Positions 26,107-35,200 of a stretch of 44,484 nt of DNA are shown here, one piece after another; the first letter of the stretch is position 1, and each line of letters starts with the position of its first letter. The stretch spans positions 1 to 44,484 of the forward strand of contig CAJFOF010000070.1 of NCBI GenBank assembly GCA_904395885.1. The letters are read 5' to 3'. The position numbers and the translations under genes were made by a program. Origin of the DNA: an uncultured Lachnospiraceae bacterium. GTDB lineage: Bacteria; Bacillota; Clostridia; Lachnospirales; Lachnospiraceae. A model generated the notes under the pieces. It searched no databases. It had not been told where the DNA came from and saw only the letters and a program-made list of their open reading frames with translations.

Positions 26107-26949
26107 ATGAAGGCATTATTGATTGGAGGAACAGGCACGATCAGCACGGCGGTCACAGAGCTGGCGGCAAAAAGCGGGATTGATCTGACTTTGCTGAACC
26201 GGGGCCGGACTTCTGTGGAAATACCGGAGAATGTCAGGGTGATCCGCGGGGATATCGAGAATGAGGAGGCGGCCGCCCGGGCTCTGGAGGGGGAAACCTT
26301 TGATGTGGTCGCCCAGTTTATCGGATTTACGCCGGAGCAGGCCATGCGGGATATCCGGCTGTTTGCGGGGAAAACGAAGCAGTATATCTACATCAGCTCC
26401 GCGGCGGCCTATCAAAAGCCTCCGTCCAACTATCTGATTTCTGAGAGTACGCCGCTGGCAAACCCCTACTGGAAATACGGACAGAACAAGATCGCCAGCG
26501 AGGCCGTCCTGATGGAGGCGTACCGGAACACCGGTTTCCCGGTAACAATCGTGCGGCCAAGCCATACATACGGCAAAACCAGGATCCCGGTCGCCGTATT
26601 GGGGAGCCGGGGGAGCTGGCAGGTCATTGCCAGGATTCTCCAGGGGAAGCCGGTGATCGTCCATATAGCCACTGATTTTCTCGCGGCAGCCGGGCCAAAG
26701 TATCGGTCAACCCTTTTGGGAGACAAGGCAAATTCTCTGGTTTTTGACAACAGCAAGCTGAAACGTCTGGTTCCGGGATTTTCTGCATCGGTCCGGTTCG
26801 ATCAGGGGGTAGGAGAAGCGATCCGCTGCGTGATGGATCATCCTGAGTACCAGATTCCGGACCCGGAATTTGACTCCTGGTGCGACCGGGTGATCGCCGT
26901 CTACAGGCGGGCCATGGAGGAATGCCGGAGCTTTGCAGACGGTATCTAA
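26107..26949 (+). CDS. NAD-dependent epimerase/dehydratase-like protein with a probable internal deletion
   Basis: This extended short-chain dehydrogenase starts at ATG 26107 (GAGGGG upstream). It has the NAD-binding ALLIGGTGTISTAVTELA, YIYISSAAAY, and the catalytic-type YxxxK in YGQNKIASE, although the Tyr context is unusual. It is 280 residues. Members I recall are around 330-350 residues and have a GDGTSLW-type block after the PVIVH motif. Here PVIVH (about 26653-26667) runs straight into IATDFLAAAGP, so some 60-70 residues seem missing in frame. Deletion between two VH-encoding repeats would explain it. It may be inactive. It is the last gene of module B. Confidence 0.72.
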   Translation: MKALLIGGTGTISTAVTELAAKSGIDLTLLNRGRTSVEIPENVRVIRGDIENEEAAARALEGETFDVVAQFIGFTPEQAMRDIRLFAGKTKQYIYISSAAAYQKPPSNYLISESTPLANPYWKYGQNKIASEAVLMEAYRNTGFPVTIVRPSHTYGKTRIPVAVLGSRGSWQVIARILQGKPVIVHIATDFLAAAGPKYRSTLLGDKANSLVFDNSKLKRLVPGFSASVRFDQGVGEAIRCVMDHPEYQIPDPEFDSWCDRVIAVYRRAMEECRSFADGI

Positions 26950-26975
26950 AACAATGGAAGGTAGTTTTTGAGGAT

Positions 26976-27015
26976 AAAAAAGTTTGACCCGCATGGCATG
27001 GCAGCGATGCGGGTC
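26976..27015 (-). terminator. Rho-independent terminator of the small minus-strand gene
   Basis: GACCCGCAT (26986-26994) pairs with ATGCGGGTC (27007-27015). The plus strand has an A-rich run just before the stem (26975-26981), which is a U-rich tail when read on the minus strand. The plus-strand tail is not T-rich enough, though the stem could also slow module B transcription. Confidence 0.8.
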
Positions 27016-27025
27016 TGTTGTCGTA

Positions 27026-27295
27026 TCAATTGGTTTTCTGTTCGTCAGCGCCCTTTCCGGCTTCCATGCGGTCAGCCTGCTCTTTGGCAAGGCGCTTTTT
27101 TGCGTCTTCCACGGATTCGCCCTCGCGGGTCAGAAATTTGTCTACAAACGCATCTTCTACTTTCTTGTACGTGCCGACCACACCGTCCTCGACTTTCTTA
27201 TATGTGCCGACCACGCTGTTTTCGATTTTCTGGAACCCTTCGGTCACGCCCTCAGCAATCTTCTCATTTGTTTCCACAAGTTTTGATTTTGACAT
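27026..27295 (-). CDS. Small repeat protein with four 11-residue repeats, unknown function
   Basis: This is an 89-residue acidic/basic helical protein. After MSKSKLVETNE, residues 12-55 form four 11-residue units: KIAEGVTEGFQ, KIENSVVGTYK, KVEDGVVGTYK, KVEDAFVDKFL. They are followed by TREGESVEDAKKRLAKEQ. An 11-residue period suggests an amphipathic or coiled-coil helix, somewhat like lipid- or stress-associated proteins. The start at 27295 has AAGGAGGAACATAAC before it; a longer frame starting at 27334 is not supported. Similar small proteins with KxEDxVVxxYKK repeats occur in Clostridia, but I know no function. No signal peptide or membrane segment is seen. Confidence 0.82.
   Translation of the reverse strand: MSKSKLVETNEKIAEGVTEGFQKIENSVVGTYKKVEDGVVGTYKKVEDAFVDKFLTREGESVEDAKKRLAKEQADRMEAGKGADEQKTN
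27131..27262 (-). repeat. Four degenerate 33-bp tandem repeats inside the small gene
   Basis: The four 11-codon units are in register over 132 bp. The two middle copies (about 27164-27229) are the most alike at the DNA level, sharing the TTTCTT...TGCCGACCAC core on the plus strand. Confidence 0.75.
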
Positions 27296-27394
27296 GTTAT
27301 GTTCCTCCTTCATGGACTGTATGTTACATCTCAAATGTATCGAAAGTATTGAAGAAACGTTTGAGAAATATTAAATTCCAGGTGTGTGATCCCA

Positions 27395-28396
27395 CTATTG
27401 CGGATTTTGCTGCTGCATATATGTGCGAATCCGGGTCTGCACATTTTCCTGAAGATTCCGGTAAAAGAACTGATAATCATACAGATGGTAGATGCCGTCT
27501 GTAAAGATGGACAGTCCGGCAGGGTAGTCTGCTGGGGAGACATCAGGAACCTTTAAGGCCCCGCGTATCGGATCAAGGTATGCCCCGGTAAGCTCCGGTA
27601 TCTCTGTGAGGATGGAACCGCTGTAATCCGTAAAGCAGGCCCCCTTGTTGAGACTTTTGTCAGCAAATGTGCTGTCAGTTTTCCAGTTCAGAGGATTGAT
27701 GGCCAGGGTTCTGGTTCCGGCAGGGATCATCAGGGAATCTGTCACAGTTTCCGCTTCGCTGTTGAAGGAGACGATGACGCCGGTGTCGCTCTCCCCGGAA
27801 GCCATTTTCAGGTGGGGGAATTCCTGCAGATCATCTTCTGTTACCCGCCAGCCGATGGCGTAACAGGCGACAAGCTGCTCCATTCGGTCGTCTTGGGCAA
27901 AGAAGTCTTTCATCAGTCGCAGACACATATCGGCTCCCTGTGAAAATCCAGCAAGAATGATCGGGCGGCCATCATTGCAGGTTTCCCAATAATATTCAAA
28001 TGCATCTTTTACATCCTCATAGGCGATCTCCAGGTAGGGCTCCCGGTCTTCTTCCGGCATTTCGTAGACATTCAGCCCAATCTGGCGGTAGTAGGGAGCA
28101 AAAAAACGGCTGTTCTGGTCATAGATTCCTTTTTCCATATTGATGGCTCCGAAAAAACTTTCTTTTGTTTCCTGATCTGACAGGGACATATTGCAGGCGT
28201 CGTCCGATCCGCCGTAAACAGAGGGGCATATGAAGAAGACGTCGGCATCCCTGCCCTCGGTCTCGGCGTCGAAATAGGCCCAGTTTTCTAGTTTGGAATA
28301 GTCGGTTCCTGATTCCGCCTGACTGCAGCCGGTGAGAATGGCAAGGACAAACAGCAGGGGGAGCAGCACACGGCGCAAAGTTCGGAATTCTTTCAT
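27395..28396 (-). CDS. DUF3089-type alpha/beta-hydrolase lipoprotein
   Basis: This is a 333-residue surface lipoprotein with signal MKEFRTLRRVLLPLLFVLAILTGC and lipobox LTGC. The mature part starts around YSKLENWAYFD and VFFICPSVYGG. It holds the nucleophile elbow Gly-Phe-Ser-Gln-Gly (IILAGFSQGADMCLRL) near residue 148, typical of serine alpha/beta-hydrolases in the DUF3089 group. The substrate is unknown; esterase or lipase-like activity is likely. It lies 9 bp downstream of the M20 amidohydrolase gene on the same strand and may be co-transcribed with it and the asparaginase. Confidence 0.82.
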   Translation of the reverse strand: MKEFRTLRRVLLPLLFVLAILTGCSQAESGTDYSKLENWAYFDAETEGRDADVFFICPSVYGGSDDACNMSLSDQETKESFFGAINMEKGIYDQNSRFFAPYYRQIGLNVYEMPEEDREPYLEIAYEDVKDAFEYYWETCNDGRPIILAGFSQGADMCLRLMKDFFAQDDRMEQLVACYAIGWRVTEDDLQEFPHLKMASGESDTGVIVSFNSEAETVTDSLMIPAGTRTLAINPLNWKTDSTFADKSLNKGACFTDYSGSILTEIPELTGAYLDPIRGALKVPDVSPADYPAGLSIFTDGIYHLYDYQFFYRNLQENVQTRIRTYMQQQNPQ

Positions 28397-28405
28397 AGTA
28401 TTCTC

Positions 28406-29716
28406 CTATTTTAAAATGTCGTAAGCCACCCCGCAGAAAATCTTCACTGCGTTGGGGAGAGCGCTCTCATCAATGTCAAAGGTTCTGCTGTGGCCGGGGC
28501 CGGCCTCTTTCGTCAGGATCCTCATAAAGGATGCCTGCCCCCCCTGTTCCTGGACACGGCCCATCATGTAGGAGACATCCTCGCTGCCGCTTCCTCTGGC
28601 TGCCAGCTTTTCTGAAACCGGGAGGCCGAGATGGTTTTCACACACAACCCTGATCCGCTCCATAAGAGGCTCGTCGCTTTTCATAGAATGGGCGGCCCCC
28701 ATCAGGCTGATCTGGCAGGTACAGCCGTGCATATTTGCTGCGCCTTCCAGGATATTTTTCGCATAATTTTCCATAAATTCATTGATCTCTGAGGTTTCAC
28801 CCCTCACCTCAATCTCCATTTTTCCCTCATCGGCAATAACATTCCTGCCGCTGCCGGCGGAGACGGTTCCTACATTTACTCTGGAGGCCCCGCCGGAGTG
28901 CCGGGGAATCCCGTAGAGATTCAGGATGGCGGTTGCGATTGCCAGCATGACATTTCGGCCAAGTTCAGGGGAACCGCCAGCGTGGGCCGCTTTTCCGCGG
29001 AAAACCACATCGTATTTGGTGGTGGCAAAGTAGCCGAAACTTCCGGGAATCACTGCCGCCGGCTCCCCGTCTTCTTTAGGGGTAACATGGGAGCCGAGAA
29101 AGTAATCGACGCCGTCCAGGTGGCCGTTGTCCACGATGGATTTGGCTCCGCGCACTCCTTCCTCCGCCGGCTGGAAGATCAGTTTGACTGTGCCGTGAAG
29201 GGAATCCCGGATGGCCATTAATACCCGGGCAACCCCCAGGCCTACGGCTGCGTGTGCATCGTGGCCGCAGGCGTGCATGAAGCCTTCGTTTGCAGAGCGA
29301 AATCCCTCTTTTGCAGGGCGGTGGCAGGCATCGCTTTCCTCGAACACCCCCAGGGCATCGATGTCAAAACGCATGGCGACTACGGGACCTTCGCCGCAGT
29401 GCAAAATCCCGATAACGCCGGTCATGCCGCCCTCGGTATCTTTTACAAATTCCGGGTCAGCCCCCTGGGCAATGGCTCTTCGATACTGGGTATCCATAGC
29501 CTCTTTGGACGGAACACCCATCCGGGCGTCTTTTTTGCAGACCCGATCTCCTGTGAGAACTTCATATCCCAGCGTTGTCAGCTTTCTTGCAATGATGGAA
29601 GAGGTACGCATCTCAAACCAGCCGGTCTCCGCATATTTGTGGAAATCCCGGCGCTGACAGATCAGCTCTTGTGTAATGTTGTCAGTTTCTCTGATAATCT
29701 GTTGGTAAATATCCAT
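28406..29716 (-). CDS. M20-family amidohydrolase, AbgA-like (p-aminobenzoyl-glutamate hydrolase subunit A type)
   Basis: This metallopeptidase-fold amidohydrolase has 436 residues, the length I recall for E. coli AbgA. Shared blocks include RRDFHKYAETGWFEMRT near residue 22, MRFDIDALGVFE, FMHACGHDAHAAVGLGVA with metal ligands, KLIFQPAEEG with the catalytic Glu pair, KAAHAGGSPE in the dimerisation domain, SRVNVGTVSAGSGRNVI and GSEDVSYMM. AbgA acts with AbgB on p-aminobenzoyl-glutamate; no AbgB is present here. Hydrolysis of another N-acyl amino acid is therefore as likely. It sits between asparaginase and a lipoprotein hydrolase. Confidence 0.85.
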   Translation of the reverse strand: MDIYQQIIRETDNITQELICQRRDFHKYAETGWFEMRTSSIIARKLTTLGYEVLTGDRVCKKDARMGVPSKEAMDTQYRRAIAQGADPEFVKDTEGGMTGVIGILHCGEGPVVAMRFDIDALGVFEESDACHRPAKEGFRSANEGFMHACGHDAHAAVGLGVARVLMAIRDSLHGTVKLIFQPAEEGVRGAKSIVDNGHLDGVDYFLGSHVTPKEDGEPAAVIPGSFGYFATTKYDVVFRGKAAHAGGSPELGRNVMLAIATAILNLYGIPRHSGGASRVNVGTVSAGSGRNVIADEGKMEIEVRGETSEINEFMENYAKNILEGAANMHGCTCQISLMGAAHSMKSDEPLMERIRVVCENHLGLPVSEKLAARGSGSEDVSYMMGRVQEQGGQASFMRILTKEAGPGHSRTFDIDESALPNAVKIFCGVAYDILK

Positions 29717-29763
29717 TTGCTCTCCTTTTTACTTGTCCTGCCTTTCTTTTTCGGCCCGGTATT

Positions 29764-30777
29764 TTAGCTTTCCGGCTGCTGTGTGCTCACAATATCGTGT
29801 TCTACCGGCTGGTAAAACAGCTCCCGCACTTTTGCAAAATCCCGGGTAATCCCCAGGATCCACATCAGCTTTACGGAGGCGGCCTCCACTGTCATGTCGT
29901 AAGCCTGGAGTACGTGGTATTCATTGACCGCTTTAAAGCCCACCTCATAGACCTCAGCGTCGCTGCCCTCCAGCATGACCTGAGTGGCAATGACCACAAT
30001 CTTTCCCGCCTCCCTGAGCCGTGCCAGCTCTTCCAGAAAGTTTCGCTTATCGTAGAAGGGGATGCCCCCAACGCCGTAGCTCTCGATGATGATAGCGTCG
30101 TAGCGGCTGCCGATATAGCGGAGAATTTCCGGTTCCATTCCAGGGATCAGCTTTAAAAGGAAGACGCTGGGATTGATCCGGTCGTAAAAGCAGACAGCCC
30201 CCCGCTCTTCGTCTGCCTCAACGTACTGGAGGATGCGCTTGTCATCGATAAAGGCTGCTACAGGATAGTTAATGCTCTCGAAGGCGCTGTAGCTTTTGGT
30301 CCGTACTTTTCTGGCCCTGGTTCCCAGGATGGCCCTGCCGTCAAATACAATGTAAACGCCGTGGACTCCATCCCTGACGGCAAAGCGGATGCTGTCCATG
30401 AGATTTTTTGTAGCGTCTGTAATAGCCGCGCTGATGGGCTTCTGGGCGCCGGTCAGGATCACAGGTTTGTCCGGGTTTTGTATCAGGTATGAGAGGGCGG
30501 CAGATGTATAGGCCATGGTATCTGTCCCGTGGGTGATCACGAACCCGTCGTATTGATCATATTTATCGCGGATCGTTGCTGCGATCTCCAGCCAGTGCTC
30601 CGGCTGCAGATTGGTGCTGTCCAGATTGAAGATCTGGACGACGTCGATCCGGCAGATTTTTCCGGCTTCCGGGATATAGGAAAGGATCTCATCTCCGCTG
30701 GTGCCCGGCGCCAGCCCGTTCTCCGTCTTTACGGAAGCGATGGTTCCGCCGGTGGTAAGAAGCAATAGTCGTTTCAT
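29764..30777 (-). CDS. ansA: Type I L-asparaginase
   Basis: Asparaginase converts asparagine to aspartate and ammonia in the cytoplasm. The 337-residue protein lacks a signal peptide, as in type I enzymes. It has both catalytic threonine motifs: LLLTTGGTIAS at the N-terminus and VITHGTDTMAYT near residue 83, followed by PVILTGAQKPI. The start is placed at 30777 where GGAGGAAATGTGAC precedes the ATG. It is the first gene of a minus-strand group with the M20 amidohydrolase 47 bp downstream. Glutaminase side activity cannot be excluded. Confidence 0.92.
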   Translation of the reverse strand: MKRLLLLTTGGTIASVKTENGLAPGTSGDEILSYIPEAGKICRIDVVQIFNLDSTNLQPEHWLEIAATIRDKYDQYDGFVITHGTDTMAYTSAALSYLIQNPDKPVILTGAQKPISAAITDATKNLMDSIRFAVRDGVHGVYIVFDGRAILGTRARKVRTKSYSAFESINYPVAAFIDDKRILQYVEADEERGAVCFYDRINPSVFLLKLIPGMEPEILRYIGSRYDAIIIESYGVGGIPFYDKRNFLEELARLREAGKIVVIATQVMLEGSDAEVYEVGFKAVNEYHVLQAYDMTVEAASVKLMWILGITRDFAKVRELFYQPVEHDIVSTQQPES

Positions 30778-30802
30778 GTCACATTTCCTCCATTTGGCCC
30801 CC

Positions 30803-30831
30803 ATTTTACCACATTGTCAGGAGGTTTGAAA
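30803..30831 (-). promoter_or_regulatory. Promoter of the asparaginase operon
   Basis: On the minus strand TTTCAA (30826-30831), 17-bp spacer, TAAAAT (30803-30808). It lies 26 bp upstream of the asparaginase start. Confidence 0.55.
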
Positions 30832-30863
30832 GGCGGTATTCGCTAAAAAAATCCATGTTCATG

Positions 30864-30893
30864 TTGATAAGGCGGCAGAGAATGTGCTACAGT
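30864..30893 (+). promoter_or_regulatory. Promoter of the bcp-yaaA-helicase genes
   Basis: TTGATA (30864-30869), 18-bp spacer, TACAGT (30888-30893), 45 bp before the bcp start. The divergent asparaginase promoter is 32 bp away. Confidence 0.5.
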
Positions 30894-30937
30894 GAAGAGG
30901 TAAGCAGAGAGCAAAAATGATAAGGAGGAAACAGACC

Positions 30938-31390
30938 ATGTTAGAAATAGGAACAAAGGCTCCGGAGTTTACGCTGCCGGATCAGGATGGAAATCAGGTG
31001 AGCCTGGCGGATTTGAAAGGCAGAAAGGTGGTTCTGTATTTTTATCCCAAGGACAACACACCAGGCTGTACAGCCCAGGCCTGCGGTTTCGGGGAGCTGT
31101 ACCCACAGTTTCAGGAAAAGGGAGCTGTAGTCATCGGGATCAGCAAGGACAGCGTGGCTTCCCACAAAAAGTTTCAGGAGAAATACAGCCTGCCTTTCAC
31201 CCTTTTATCGGATCCTGAACTCACGGCAATTCAGGCCTACGATGTGTGGCAGGAAAAGAACATGTACGGAAAAAAGACTATGGGTGTGGTGAGAACCACC
31301 TATCTGATCGATGAAGACGGAATGATTGAGAAAGCCTTCGGAAAAGTAAAGGCAAAGGAAAATCCGGCGCAGATGCTGGAGAATCTATAG
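30938..31390 (+). CDS. bcp: Thioredoxin-dependent thiol peroxidase, Bcp/PrxQ family
   Basis: This peroxiredoxin reduces hydrogen peroxide and organic hydroperoxides in the cytosol with thioredoxin. The 150-residue protein starts LEIGTKAPEFTLPDQDG. The catalytic motif YPKDNTPGCTAQACGF has the peroxidatic Cys in PGCT and the resolving Cys five residues later, as in atypical 2-Cys PrxQ enzymes. VVRTTYLIDEDG near residue 117 is typical. ATG 30938 is preceded by AAGGAGG. It is 7 bp from yaaA, another peroxide-response gene. Confidence 0.93.
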   Translation: MLEIGTKAPEFTLPDQDGNQVSLADLKGRKVVLYFYPKDNTPGCTAQACGFGELYPQFQEKGAVVIGISKDSVASHKKFQEKYSLPFTLLSDPELTAIQAYDVWQEKNMYGKKTMGVVRTTYLIDEDGMIEKAFGKVKAKENPAQMLENL

Positions 31391-31397
31391 GCGGCCT

Positions 31398-32246
31398 ATG
31401 AAGATTATCATTTCACCGGCAAAGAAAATGAACCGGAACACAGATTTTTTCCCGGCAGAGGCCCTGCCGGAATTCATAGACCAGACGGAAGTCCTGTTCA
31501 AACAGATCCGCCAGTTGGATTTTGCCCAATGCAGAGAACTGTGGCAGTGCAATGAGAAGCTGGCGAGACAGAATTTTTCCAGATTTCAGACAATGGAACT
31601 GAGAAACATCGGAGCTCTGACGCCGGCGCTTTTGGCCTACGAGGGGATTCAATACCAATACCTGTCCCCGGCGACGTTAGAGACGGGAGACTGGGAATAT
31701 ATGAAAAGCCATCTGAGAATTCTATCGGGATTTTATGGGGTTCTCAGGCCTTTTGACGGGGTGGTGCCTTACCGGCTGGAGATGCAGGCCCGCCTGGAAG
31801 TGAAGGGGGACGGAGGCCAGAAGGACAGCAAAAACCTGTATGGATTCTGGGGCGATGCCCTCTATCGGTTTCTGGCGGATGAGGAGCGGCTGGAGACAGC
31901 AGGCGGGCCAGGGCGGTCAAAAGGATCCGGCGGCCAAAATCCGGTGATCGTGAATCTGGCGTCGAAAGAGTATTCCAAATGTATCGAGCCCTATCTGGAG
32001 GACGGTGCCCGGTTTATCACCTGCGTATTTGGGGAGAAGAAGGACGGAAAGATCCGGCAGAAGGCCACTCAGGCGAAGATGGCCAGAGGAGAGATGGTCC
32101 GGTTTATGGCTCAGAACAGGATTGAGGATCCGCAGCAGATCAAGAATTTTGACCGACTGGGATTTGTGTATTCGGAAGAAAATTCTGCAGATGAATTGGA
32201 AGAAAAAGGAAGGGCAATTTATACCTTTTTGACAGAAGGAGATTAG
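31398..32246 (+). CDS. yaaA: Peroxide stress protein YaaA (DUF328/UPF0246)
   Basis: YaaA lowers free iron and DNA damage during peroxide stress in E. coli and has a DNA-binding fold. This 282-residue copy starts MKIIISPAKKMN, typical of the family. It contains YEGIQYQYLSPATL, LRILSGFYGVLRPFDGVVPYRLEM, YGFWGDAL, VNLASKEYSK and KRxEMVRFM-like (ARGEMVRFM). It is longer than the usual ~255 residues because of a Gly/Ser-rich insert near residues 165-180. It is 7 bp after bcp and 7 bp before the nuclease-helicase gene, so the three look co-transcribed. Confidence 0.9.
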   Translation: MKIIISPAKKMNRNTDFFPAEALPEFIDQTEVLFKQIRQLDFAQCRELWQCNEKLARQNFSRFQTMELRNIGALTPALLAYEGIQYQYLSPATLETGDWEYMKSHLRILSGFYGVLRPFDGVVPYRLEMQARLEVKGDGGQKDSKNLYGFWGDALYRFLADEERLETAGGPGRSKGSGGQNPVIVNLASKEYSKCIEPYLEDGARFITCVFGEKKDGKIRQKATQAKMARGEMVRFMAQNRIEDPQQIKNFDRLGFVYSEENSADELEEKGRAIYTFLTEGD

Positions 32247-32253
32247 ACACAGT

Positions 32254-35200
32254 ATGTACATAGGAGATTTGCATATCCATTCCCGGTATTCCCGGGCCAC
32301 CAGCAAAGAAGCGGTGCCGGAGCATTTAAACCTCTGGGCACAGAAAAAGGGAATCCATATGGTAGGGACAGGAGATTTTACTCATCCGGCCTGGAGAGAA
32401 GAGCTGGGAGAAAAGCTGGAGCCGGCGGAGGACGGCCTGTACCGGTTAAAGCCGGAGTACCGGCTGGAAAGCCAGACCCTTCACGCCACGGATCCCCGGT
32501 TTGTGGTGACAGGGGAGATCAGTTCCATCTATAAGAAAAACGGCCGCGTGCGGAAGGTGCACAGCCTGATTCTGCTTCCAAGCCTGGAGGACGCGGAGAA
32601 GGTGGCAAAGAAACTGGAGACCATCGGGAATATCCATTCCGATGGAAGGCCGATCCTGGGACTGGACTGCAGAGACCTCTTGGAAATTCTTCTGGAGCTG
32701 TCGCCCCGGTCTATCTATATACCGGCCCACATCTGGACGCCTCATTTTTCCCTGTTCGGGGCTTTTTCCGGTTTCGACACAGTGGAGGAGTGTTTTGAGG
32801 ATCTGACGCCTTACATTCATGCCATGGAAACCGGGCTTTCCTCGGATCCGCCCATGAACTGGCGCCTTTCTATGCTGGATCCCTATTTTCTGGTGTCCAA
32901 TTCTGACGCCCATTCTCCGGCGAAGCTGGGAAGGGAGGCCACGCTGTTTGACACAGAGATGTCCTACGGCGGGCTTTACCGAGCAATTCAGACCGGGGAA
33001 GGGCTGGGAGGCACCATTGAGTTTTTCCCGGAAGAGGGAAAATACCATTATGACGGTCACCGCAAATGCCACCTCTGCCTCAGCCCCTCTCAGGCAGAGA
33101 AATACCAGGGAAAATGCCCGGTGTGCGGCAGGAAACTGACCATCGGCGTGGCTCACCGGGCTGAACAGCTCTCCGACAGGCCGGAGGGTTACACCAAGGC
33201 GGATGCAAAGCCCTTTGAGAGTCTGGTTCCCCTGCCAGAGGTGATCGCGGCATCTGACGGCCATTCGGCCGCCAGCGCCAAGGTGCAGGCAAAGTATGAA
33301 GAAATGCTGAGGGAACTTGGCCCTGAGTTTTCGATTCTCCGGGAAGTGCCTGTGGAGGAGATTCAGAAAGTGGCCGGACGGATGACCGCAGAGGGAATCA
33401 GACGGCTGCGGGAAGGGAAAGTGGAGCGGATCCCCGGGTTTGACGGGGAGTACGGAACCATCAAACTGTTTACCGCCGACGAGCTGGCCAATACGGAAGG
33501 GCAGATGGACTTTTTTGCCCTGATCGGCGCGGGGCAGGAAACTTCTCCTGCGGTTCCTCCGAATGATGGACAGACGAAGCCAGAGAACAGCAGCCAGACA
33601 GCCAAGGAGACTGCCGCATCCAGGGAGCCGGAGGCATTTGGCCTCAATCCGGCACAGCAGGAGGCGGTGGAGGCCTTAGACCGGGCGGTGGCGGTGATTG
33701 CCGGGCCGGGAACAGGAAAGACCAGAACTTTGATCGCCCGCATTCTGTATCTGCTGAATGTGAGAAAGGTGCGGCCTTCTGAGATCACTGCTGTGACCTT
33801 TACCAACAAGGCTGCGGCGGAGATGAGGGAGAGGCTGAAAAAAGAGCTGGGGAGTGCACGCCCGGCCAACAAAATCCAGATCGGAACCTTCCATTCCATC
33901 TGCCTTAATCTCCTGAAAGAGCAGGGAGAGCCTTTTATTCTGGCGGATGAGATGACGGCAGGGGATCTGGCGGAGGAGACCATAGAAAAATTTGGTCTGG
34001 ACATAAAGGCAGGGCGGTTCCTGCAGGAGGTCTCCAGAAAAAAGACGGGGATGCCTTCAGAGATTGAGGAGAATGCATTTGCCTATTACCAGAAACGGCT
34101 GAAAGAACAGAACGCTCTGGATTTTGACGATCTGCTGTCTGCCGCCCTGGATCTGGCGGAGAGGGGAAAGGATGTTTCCAGAAAGAGCTTTTCCTACCTT
34201 TTGGTAGATGAATTTCAGGATATCAGTCCCATCCAGTACCGGCTGATCCGCGGATGGAACCAAAACGGAAGGGAACTCTTCGTCATCGGGGATCCGGATC
34301 AGTCCATCTACGGATTCAGAGGGTCGGATGCCCGCTGCTTTGACCGGCTGGCGGAGGATGAGCCTGGACTGAAAACCATCCGGCTGACGGAAAATTACCG
34401 CTCGGAGGGTGCGATCATCCGCGGCGCTGCATCAGTGATCTCCCGCAATCCGGGAGGAGAGCGGATTCTGTCACCTAACCGGGCCGGGGAGGATAAAATC
34501 CGCCTGGTGCAGGCGGCGGGGGAGCTGGAAGGAGCGATTTTCGCTGCTAAGGAGATCAACCGCATGGCGGGCGGCATCGATATGCTGGATGCCCAGGAAA
34601 ATGGGGCAGAACGGGAAGGAAGAAAGGTACGCAGCTTCTCGGAGATCGCCCTTCTCTACCGCACCAGGCGCCAGGCAGCTCTTCTGGAAAAATGCCTGAA
34701 AAAAGAAGGGATTCCCTATGTGGTGGCGGGCCGGGAGGACTTTCTGATGGATCGGTCCGTGCGGGGAACGGTCAGCTTTTTCCGCTATGTCCTGCACCCG
34801 GAGGACGAGATGGCGGGGAAGGCGTGCTGCAGACTGTTGTGGGATCTGGAAGACGGCCAGGCGAGCGATATGATTCTGGAGGCAGAAGCCAAGAAGTTTC
34901 GGGACGGTCTGGCCTCGGCTGCGCCGAAAAAGACCCTGGACCGATGGTTTGAGGAATTGGCGGAGAAAATGCCTCAGTCTGGAGCTGTAAAAAATCCGGC
35001 TCTCGATAAGCTGCGCTCCTGCTCCCTGTTTTACAAGACCATGGGAGAATTTCTGGACAGCCTGGCGCTGGGGGAAGAAGGAGATCTGAAGCGCTGCGGA
35101 GGAAAGACCTACACCTCAGATGCCGTGACCCTGATGACTCTTCACGCCTCCAAAGGTCTGGAATTTCCGGCCGTCATGATCTGCGGCGCAGACCAGGGAA

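Noticed and set aside
26968-27504. Long plus-strand open frames across the small repeat gene
   Set aside because: They are antisense shadows with cysteine- and proline-rich translations and no ribosome site; the minus-strand gene has a start site, repeats and a terminator.
32446-33264. Long minus-strand open frame inside the nuclease-helicase gene
   Set aside because: It is antisense to a gene with conserved PHP motifs, and its translation shows no recognisable domain.
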